Shown here: positions 8,694 to 17,900 of the stretch, piece after piece
How positions within the stretch are numbered: position 1 is the first letter of the stretch
How the letters are laid out: the number at the start of each line of letters is the position of its first letter
DNA from: Gammaproteobacteria bacterium UBA2675
GTDB taxonomy: Bacteria; Pseudomonadota; Gammaproteobacteria; Pseudomonadales; Pseudohongiellaceae
Direction of reading: 5' to 3'
NCBI GenBank assembly: GCA_002354805.1
Contig: DEMH01000009.1
Span: 124,001 to 188,000 of the forward strand
Length of the DNA: 64,000 nt
Program-made: the position numbers and the translations under genes
The notes under the pieces: generated by a model
The model's database searches: none
What the model saw: the letters and a program-made list of their open reading frames with translations, nothing else
What the model was told of the DNA's origin: nothing

Positions 8694-8928
8694 GCATCCC
8701 TCAGTAATACCTCAGCCACGCGCACAGGCAACCAGGCTGGAGCCTGAAAACACCCCGAGTCTTTGCCAATTTTTTTCACACTGGCTGAGACATTCCGCGT
8801 GGTCACGACAGACTTTCCTCAAGCAGACACACAAAGTCTGCGTATTGCTATTTGGTCCCATTCATCGGGCCAATCAAGGCATCAGGCAGAACCAGCAACG
8901 TCGCCATTCAGAATCAGGAATCTGTGTC

Positions 8929-11900
8929 ATGACAATAACAGTAGCCAATAAGTCAGCGCCCTCGAAATCAGTTTCAGGAAATCATACAGAGGAGCGCTGC
9001 CGGCGAAGTGACAAGCGAAGAGTAAATCCAGTTGCTCTGGCGCTCAGCCTTTTCCTGGGTTTGACATTTAACAGCATCGCCGCCGCGCAGACAGACACAA
9101 GGACGGCCCTTCAGGCAGTCTACAATTCAACCGGGGGTGCCAACTGGGTAAATAGCAGTGGCTGGCTGGGTGAGGCCGGTACAGAGTGTGACTGGTTTGG
9201 TGTTCAGTGTGATCAACAAGGTGCCCTGACAGGCCTGAACCTCTCAAATAACAACCTGACTGGGGTATTGCCAGACGAGCTGTGGAGCACTACCACGCTG
9301 CAGTCGCTCAGCGTAAACAGCAACAATCTGTCAGGCGATTTTCCCGATTCGACTACTTTCGCGGCGCTGAACCAGCTGCATAGTCTGGATCTGGGCGGCA
9401 ACGACTACAGTGGTTCACTGCCGGCAAGCCTGGGCAGTGCGGAAGGTCTGCGCTTCCTGTTCCTGTGGGGCAACCAGTTTAGTGGTCCCATCCCCGCCGA
9501 GTGGGCCAACCTGACCTCGCTGGAGCACCTGTCACTGGGAGGCAACAATACTCTTAATGGCTCGCTGCCGGCATTTCTGGGTGACCTGACCGGTCTGACC
9601 AATCTGGACCTGGCCTACAATGCCTTCACTGGTGAGATTCCAGTGGAGCTGGCCAATCTGGGCAATGCGACGTCAATCAACCTGCGCAGCAACCAGCTCA
9701 GCGGCGCCGTGCCGCAGGCCGTTCTGGATATGGGCGTGGTGGTCAATCTGTGGGCCAACCCGGGTCTGACCGGCATTGCCCTGGGCACTCCGGCCGCTTG
9801 TGACACTCAGACCACGTTGACGGTGGGCGAGCGCGCCGACGGTGAACTCACACCGTTCACCGACTGCTACTTTGAAGAAGACCATATTATGGCGGACTTC
9901 TTCAGCCTCGATCTGAGTGGTGCAACCGGCACTACCTTGCTGCGCGTTGAAGCCTATTCAGATTTCTTCTACCCCCACGTCGGTGTGCTGGATAGCGACA
10001 GCTACGAAGGTCTGGATATAGTAGATACCCAGATCCAGCAGAACGGTCTGTCTTTCGAAGTCGCCTTGCCTCCGGGTGAGTACGTGCTGTACATGCACGG
10101 CGGCACCTATCAGCCGCAGAACGTGCCGGCGACAGGGACATACTGGTTGGAAGCGAACGCGATCAATGAAATGCAGGCGGGTTGCCTCGACTTCAACACT
10201 GCCTGGGTAAGCAAAGGGGCTGAACTCAGCGCGACCATTAGCGGTCACGACTGCCTCGATGAGTTTGGGGATCCGGACCGGCTATTCGACTCTTACGCGA
10301 TCTGGCTGGAGCAGGGTGACTCGGTAACCGTCACTATGGAAGCCGAAATCGCCACGCAGATCCTCAGCTTCAACGAGAACAGCTTTATTGCAGCTACTCC
10401 CTCTGCTGCGGCCAATACCAAGCACGGATTGACCGTCACAGCGACGGACCGCGGCTGGCATCGATTTGCCGCGTATACCACCAATAACAACCCAACTGAG
10501 ACAGGTGCCTACACCATCCGTTTCATCGAGCCCCCAGTGTTCGGCGATGCTCAGGCCTGTACTCAGAATCTGACAGGCATTGGCCTGGGGCAATCAGCCA
10601 ACGGGGCACTCAACAGCGAGACCGACTGCTTCTTTTTCAACCGGCTCAGCGATCGTTACCTGCTCACCCTGAATGAATCCACGCTGTTCCGCGCGGATGT
10701 CACCGCAGACGGTTTTAATCCGCTGCTGGCGATGTATCGCGCAGGTAATGCCGATCAACTGCTGGCCAGCCGCGGTAGCGCCACAGCCAGTAACAGCATC
10801 GAGTTTTACCTGGCGGCCGGTCAGTACTGGCTGTCTGTGACAACGAACCAGACGGCGCTTGATACTGCGCCCCAGGGCAGCTATACACTGGGCCTGACAT
10901 CAGCGTTGCCCCTGTCAGACATGCAGACTACCGGTTGTCCGGGCGGCAATACTCGCCTTGTGATCGGCGGGCCAACTACGCTGTCAGGTGAAGTGGCGGC
11001 GGGTGATTGCCAGGACAGTAACTCGACTGTTGGCATTGAGGCCGGCAGTCCGGAATACGATGGATACCAGCTGGTGATTCCAGAAGGCGCGCCAGAGCTG
11101 GAAATGAATCTGAACGCCGACTTCGCAGCCCGTCTGAGTGTCTGGCGCGCAGGACAGTTTGTTCAGTTCTGGGACACGGAAGCAAACCAGAGTCTGGTCC
11201 AGTCTCTGACATCACCGGGCTCCTACCAGATCTACGTACTTGGCCAGCAGGGTCCTGAGTCTCTGGCCGGCGCCGACCGGGGAACATACTCACTGACGCT
11301 TACCCCGCAGCTGGGAATCACAGAGGCCTGCACGAATCTTCCAGCGATAAGCCTGGACAGTTCGCTTGACGGCTCGCTTAGCGCTGGCAGCGATTGTTAC
11401 GTCGATGGCAGACTGAGTGATCGCTACCAGTTGACTCTGAACGATACCAGGCTGTTCCGCGTCTCACAGATTAACAGCGCCTTCATGCCTTTTACCGCCA
11501 TCTACAGCGACGATGGCAGCCGACTGCTGGGTAGTCGCATCTCTGCGGGCAGCGCTGTATACACCGAATACCTGCTGCCGGCAGGGCAGTACCAGCTGGA
11601 AGCCAGCTCCCGCCTGACCGACGGCTTTAATCCACCACAGGGCAATTACACGCTGCAACTAAGCGCGGCATTGCCACTGAGTGATATCCAGACCAACCTG
11701 CAGTTCGGTCCGACCCGCCTGGTGCCGCAGGGCACTATCCAGGGTGAACTGAGCAATACCGACGCGCTCGACCTGTTCGCTGCAACTGAGGAGCAGGCAC
11801 GTTACCTGGATGCTTACAGCTTTGCCGTGCCAGCCAACGAAACGGTGACAGTCACCCTGCAGGCAGGCTATCCAGTGCTGCTGTCCAAGTGGCAGGGGAC

Positions 11901-14900
11901 CAACTTTTCCAACCTGCAGTTTGCCGAAGCCCAAGCGGCTGCGGCTAACTCTGAGGTCAGCTACGTGCTGACAGGCCCGGCCAACTACATCATGTATGTG
12001 ATTGGCGACCAGGATGGCGTAACCGGGCCCTATACGCTCAGCTTTGAAGGGTATCAAAATCCACGAGAAACCGTTTCTATCGCTTTCTCTTACATGTTCT
12101 CTGGTTTCAGCAATAGTGTTGATGGACAACCAGTCACTGGAGCGTCAGACCATGTTCTTGAGGGTGTTTTTGAAGCGGAGATGATTGACGACGACGTATT
12201 TGAGGTGGTTCGCCTGCTACAAGCCTCGTTGGACGGAAATTCATACACGATAAATGATAATCAGGGCATTGTTGCAATACGTGCCGATCAACCTCCATTG
12301 ATGAGTCTGTCAGGCAGCCTGATGGACATTCTTATTTGTCCAGCCGGATTCACCGAAGGCAATGATTGCTCGTTCGGTAGTGAAGGCGGTTTCCTATTCA
12401 GCGATTTCTGGCCGAGCAGTGGTGCGCTCGCTGGGCAGGGCGGAGCACTGGCTGGCCACCCCAACCTAGGTGTCAGCTATCGCGACCGAGATATTCCGAT
12501 TATAAAGGCCAACTGGAACGCGGCGATTATTGATAACGCTCAGATTCAGCGAGACATCCTGCTTACATTATACAACGCCACCGGTGGTGCCAACTGGACC
12601 AACAATGATGGCTGGCTGGGTGAGCCTGGTACCGAGTGTAACTGGCATGGCATAAGCTGCCAGAACGGCATCGTTACCCAGATTGATCTGGGTGGCAACA
12701 ACCTGGTCGGTACGCTGCCTGCAGAGCTGGGTTCATTAAGCAGCCTGACCGGCCTGTGGCTGTGGGACAATCGCCTGGAAGGCTCCATCCCAACATCACT
12801 GGGTAATCTGACAAACCTGACACATTTGGACTTGAGCTCCAACCTTCTGACCGGTCAGATACCGGCATCTCTGGCTAACCTGAGCAATGCCCAGAGCATC
12901 AGTCTTCGCGGTAACGTGCTGAGTGGTGATGTACCGCAGACGGTGCTGGATATGGGCATCGTCGATCTGTGGGGCAATATTGCCCTGAATCTGCCAAAAG
13001 GTGACCCGGCTGCCTGCGCTGTGGACGACCAGATAACGGTCGGCGGTTCTGTTGCGGGTGAGTTGACCCCATTTGCTGACTGCTATGTGGAAAGCGAAAA
13101 TGTGATGGCTGATTTCTATCAGCTGGATCTGACCGCTGTCCAAGGTACGACACTGGTTCGTATCGAGGGTAACTCACAGTCTTTCTGGCCACACATGGGT
13201 ATCATCGGTGCCGAGGGCCTAGGCGATCGTGATATTGTGGAACGCCAGGTAGGCGAGCCACCTTATGCCTTTGAGGCGGCGCTGGCTCCGGGTGAGTACA
13301 CCATCTACTTCCACGGCGGGGTATACAACCACGACAAGAACGTGGATGTACCAGCAACCGGCACATATACGCTGAGTGTGACAGCCATCAATGAGCTGCA
13401 GGCGAGCTGCCGTGACTTCAACAACACCTGGGTGACCAAGGGCGTTGAGATCGATGCTGCGCTGAGCGAAGAAGACTGTCTGGACACCTTTAACGAACCC
13501 AATCGCCTGACTGACTCCTATGCTATTTATCTGGAGCAGGGCGAGTCGGTGACGGTGACCATGGAGGCGCAGATTGCCACGCAGTTGCTCAGCTTTAATG
13601 AGTCTGCGTTTATTACCGCAGCTTTCGGCCCGGCCAATACCAAGTACGGCATGACAGTGACCGCTACCCAGGATGGCTGGCATCGCTTTGCGCCGTACAC
13701 TACCAACAATAATCCATTGGAGACAGGCGCCTACACCATTCGCTTCATAGAGACGCCGGACTTTGGTGTACCTGAAGCATGTACGCAGAACCTGCCGGAG
13801 CTGGGATTGGGTGGCCAGACTAATGGTACGCTGGACAGCGACACAGACTGCTTTGAGTTTGGTCGTCTGCGCGACTACTACCGCCTGAACATTAGCGAGC
13901 CGACGCTGCTTAGAGCTGAGGTAGAAACTGGTGTGGATTCCGGCTACATGCCCATGCTGGGTATCACTCGTGCCTTCAACAGCAATGAGTTGTTGGGCAG
14001 CCGGGTAGGCATCGATAACACAGTGACACTTGAGGCATACCTGGCACCCGGCCAGTACTGGCTGTTTGCTTCCAGTCGCTTTACCGCGCTGGATACAGCC
14101 ATCGAGGGCGACTACACCCTAAACCTGAGTCAGGCCCTGCCGATCGAGCAGATGCAGACCGGTGGCTGTGAAGCCGGCGATACCCGTCTGGTGCTCGGTG
14201 GTCCGCTGATGATCGATGGTGAAGTTGCTGAGGGCGACTGTACCGACAGCAGTCAGTTCGGTGAGGCCGCCGGCTTCCCCGAGCGTGATTCCTATCAGCT
14301 GGTGGTGTCAGAAGGCAGTCTGCCCGTGCAGATCGATCTGCAGGCGAGCTTCAATGCGCGTCTGGCGGTCTGGACTAACGGTCAGCCGCTGGCTGCCCCA
14401 ACGGTCGATGAACAGGGTCAGGCCAGCTACACGATTAACGGCGCTGGCTCCTACCAGATCAATGTGCTGGGCCAGCAGGGTCCGGGCAACGGTACGCCTG
14501 ACCGTGGCAGCTACCAGTTGGCGATCACACCCCTGGTGGGCAATGAGATAGCATGCAGCAATGTGCAGACAATCAATCTGGGAGACAGCGTAAACGGCAC
14601 ACTGGATCGCCTGGCCGACTGTTATCGCAATGGCCGGATGACCGATCGGTACCTGCTTGAGCTGGAAGAGACCACGCTGTTCCGTGTCGAGCAAAGCACC
14701 CAGGGCTTCCCGCCGCTGACCGGCATTCTGGCGGCGGATAATGAGTCCGCGGTGCTGGGCACGCGAGTCAGCAACGGCACGGTGTATACCGAGTATCTGC
14801 TGCCGGCGGGTCAGTACTGGGTCTTTGCCACCAGCTGGCAAATCAACGGGCTGATGCCAGTGACAGGCGACTACACGCTGTCGCTGAGCGCAGCGTTACC

Positions 14901-17900
14901 ACTGAGTGACATCCAGACCAACCCACAGTTCGGTCCGACCCGCCTGGTGCCACAGGGCACTATTCAGGGTGAACTGAGCAGTACGGACGGACTGGATCTG
15001 TTTGGAGCGACCGAAGAAGATCAGCGATATGTGGATGGTTACAGCTTCGCTGTACCGGCCAATCAAACAGTGACGGTCACACTGCAGGCAGGTTATCCGG
15101 TACTGCTGTCCAAGTGGCAGGGCACCAACTTCTCCAACCTGCAGTATGTGGAGGCCCAGGCTGCTGCCGCCAACACATCGGTCAGCTATGATCTGGAAGG
15201 CCCGGCCAACTACATCATGTATGTGATTGGTAACGAAAACAGCGTCACTGGACCGTACACGATCAGCTTTGATGATGGCAGTACAACTGCTGCCGCGACC
15301 AGAGCAGCACTGGAGGCCGTCTACAACGCAACCGGTGGTGCCAACTGGACCAACAACACCGACTGGCTGAGCACTGAAGTTGCTCCGTGTGACTGGTTTG
15401 GTGTTCACTGTAATCAGCAAGGTGCGCTGATCGGTCTGGAGTTGCCCAACAACAATCTGAGCGGTGAGCTGCCCAGCGAGTTGTGGAACACCACCACACT
15501 TCAGTTCCTGACCTTGCGTCAGAATAACCTGTCCGGCTCATTCCCCGACGCGCAAACCTTTGCGGCACTGACACAGCTGAGTGGACTGGATCTGGGCGGC
15601 AACGACTACAGTGGTGCATTGCCGGCCAGCCTGGGCAGTGCGAGCAACCTGCGAAACCTGTTCCTGTGGAGCAACCAGTTCAGCGGTCCAATCCCGGCAG
15701 AGTGGGCGAATCTGACTGAGCTGCAGTACCTGAGTCTGGGTAGCAACAACACGCTGAGCGGGTCACTGCCCGCTTTCCTGGGTGACCTGAGCAATTTGCA
15801 GGATCTTGATCTGGCCTACAACGCCTTCACCGGTGAGATTCCGGCTGAGCTGGGTAACCTCAGCAATGCGACCTCAATCAACCTGCGCAGCAACCAGCTC
15901 AGCGGCGCCGTGCCGCAGGCTGTTCTGAATATGGGCGCAGTGGTCAATCTGTGGGCCAACCCTGGTCTGACTGGCATTGCCCTGGGCAGCCCAGCCGCTT
16001 GTGACGTCCAGACACCACTGGCGGTGGGTGAGCGCGCTACAGGCGAGTTGACGCCGTTCACCGACTGTTACTTTGAAGAAGACAACATCATGGCTGACTT
16101 CTTCAGCCTGGATCTCAGTGGTGCAACCGGCACTACCTTGCTGCGCGTTGAAGCATACTCGGACTTCTTCTACCCGCACGTCGGTGTGCTGGACAGCAAC
16201 AGCTATGAGGGGCTGGATATCGTTGATACCCAGATCCAGCAAAACGGTCTATCGTTTGAAGTGGCGCTGGCCCCGGGTGAGTACGTGCTGTACATGCACG
16301 GCGGCACCTATCAGCCGCAGAACGTGCCTGCCACCGGTGAGTACTGGCTGCAGACCTCGCAGATTAATGAGCTGCAGGTCGGTTGTCTGGACTTTAACAA
16401 TACCTGGGTAACCAAGGGCGCTGAGCTTGATGGTGCCATTAGCAGCGATGACTGTCTGGATACGTTCAATGATCCAGACCGCCTGTTTGACTCCTACACT
16501 ATGTGGCTGGAGCAGGGTGAGTCGGTCACGGTGATCGTGGAAGCGGAGATTGCCACGCAGACCCTGAGCTTCAATCAGGCGGCGTTTATCACTGCCGCCT
16601 CTGGTCCTGCTAACACCAAGTATGGCCTGACAGTGACCGCTACCCAGGATGGCTGGCATCGCTTCGCGCCATACACTACCAACAACAATCCATTGCAGAC
16701 AGGTGCCTATACGATCCGATTCATAGAGACGCCGGACTTTGGTGCACCTGAAGCATGTGCGCAGAACCTGCCGGAGCTGGGATTGGGTGGTCAGACAAAT
16801 GGTGCGCTGGACAACGACACAGACTGTTTTGAGTTTGGCCGTCTGCGCGACTACTACCGCCTGAACATTAGCGAGCCGACGCTGCTGCGAGCCGAGGTAG
16901 AAACTGATGTCGATACCGGCTACATGCCCATGCTGGGTATCACTCGTGCCTTCAACAGCAGCCTGCTGCTGGGCAGCCGGGTAGGCATCGATAACACAGT
17001 GACACTTGAGGCATACCTGGCACCCGGCCAGTACTGGCTGTTTGCTTCCAGTCGCTTCACCGCGCTGGATACAGCCATCGAGGGCGACTACACCCTAAAC
17101 CTGAGTCAGGCGCTGCCGATCGAGCAGATGCAGACCGGTGGCTGTGAAGCCGGTGATACCCGTCTGGTGCTCGGCGGTCCGACCGTGATCAACGGTCAGG
17201 TGGCCGAGGGTGACTGTTTCGATAGCAGCCAGTTCGGCGAGCTTGACGGCTTCCCCGAGCGCGATTCTTACCAGCTGGTGCTGCCAGAGGGCAGTCCGCA
17301 GGTGGAAGTTGAGATGTTCGTGGACTTCAACGCCCGTTTGGCGGTGTGGCGCAATGGCCAGATTCTGGACGCCGTTGCGGTTGATGCCAATGGCGATACC
17401 AGCTACACACTGAACGGTGCTGGCACATACCAGATCAACGTGCTGGGTCAGCAGGGTTCTGGCAATGGCATGCCCGATCGTGGCAAGTACACACTGGGCA
17501 TTACACCCCTGGCAGGAAATGAGCTGTCCTGTACTGAAGTCCCGACCATCAATCTGGGAGACAGCGTCAACGGCACACTGGATCGAGTGGCGGACTGCTA
17601 TCGCAATGGCCGGATGACCGATCGGTACCTGCTTGAGCTGGAAGAGACCACGCTGTTCCGTGTTCAGCAGACCAGCCAGGGCTTCGCGCCGCTGACCGGT
17701 GTCATGGCAGCTGAGGATCAGTCCAGAATATTCGGCACCCGGGTCAGCACGATGCCAGTGAATGGTGTATTCAATGTGTACACCGAGTACCTGTTGCCGG
17801 CGGGTCAGTACTGGGTCTTCGCCAGCAGCGTACAGGCCGACGGTCTGATGCCACCGGTGGGCAACTACACGCTGAACCTCAGCTTGGCACTGCCGCTCGG

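Noticed and set aside
8733..8746. CAGGCT-GG-AGCCTG palindrome as a terminator of the CHAT gene
   Set aside because: Two-base loop and no T-run; too small to support.
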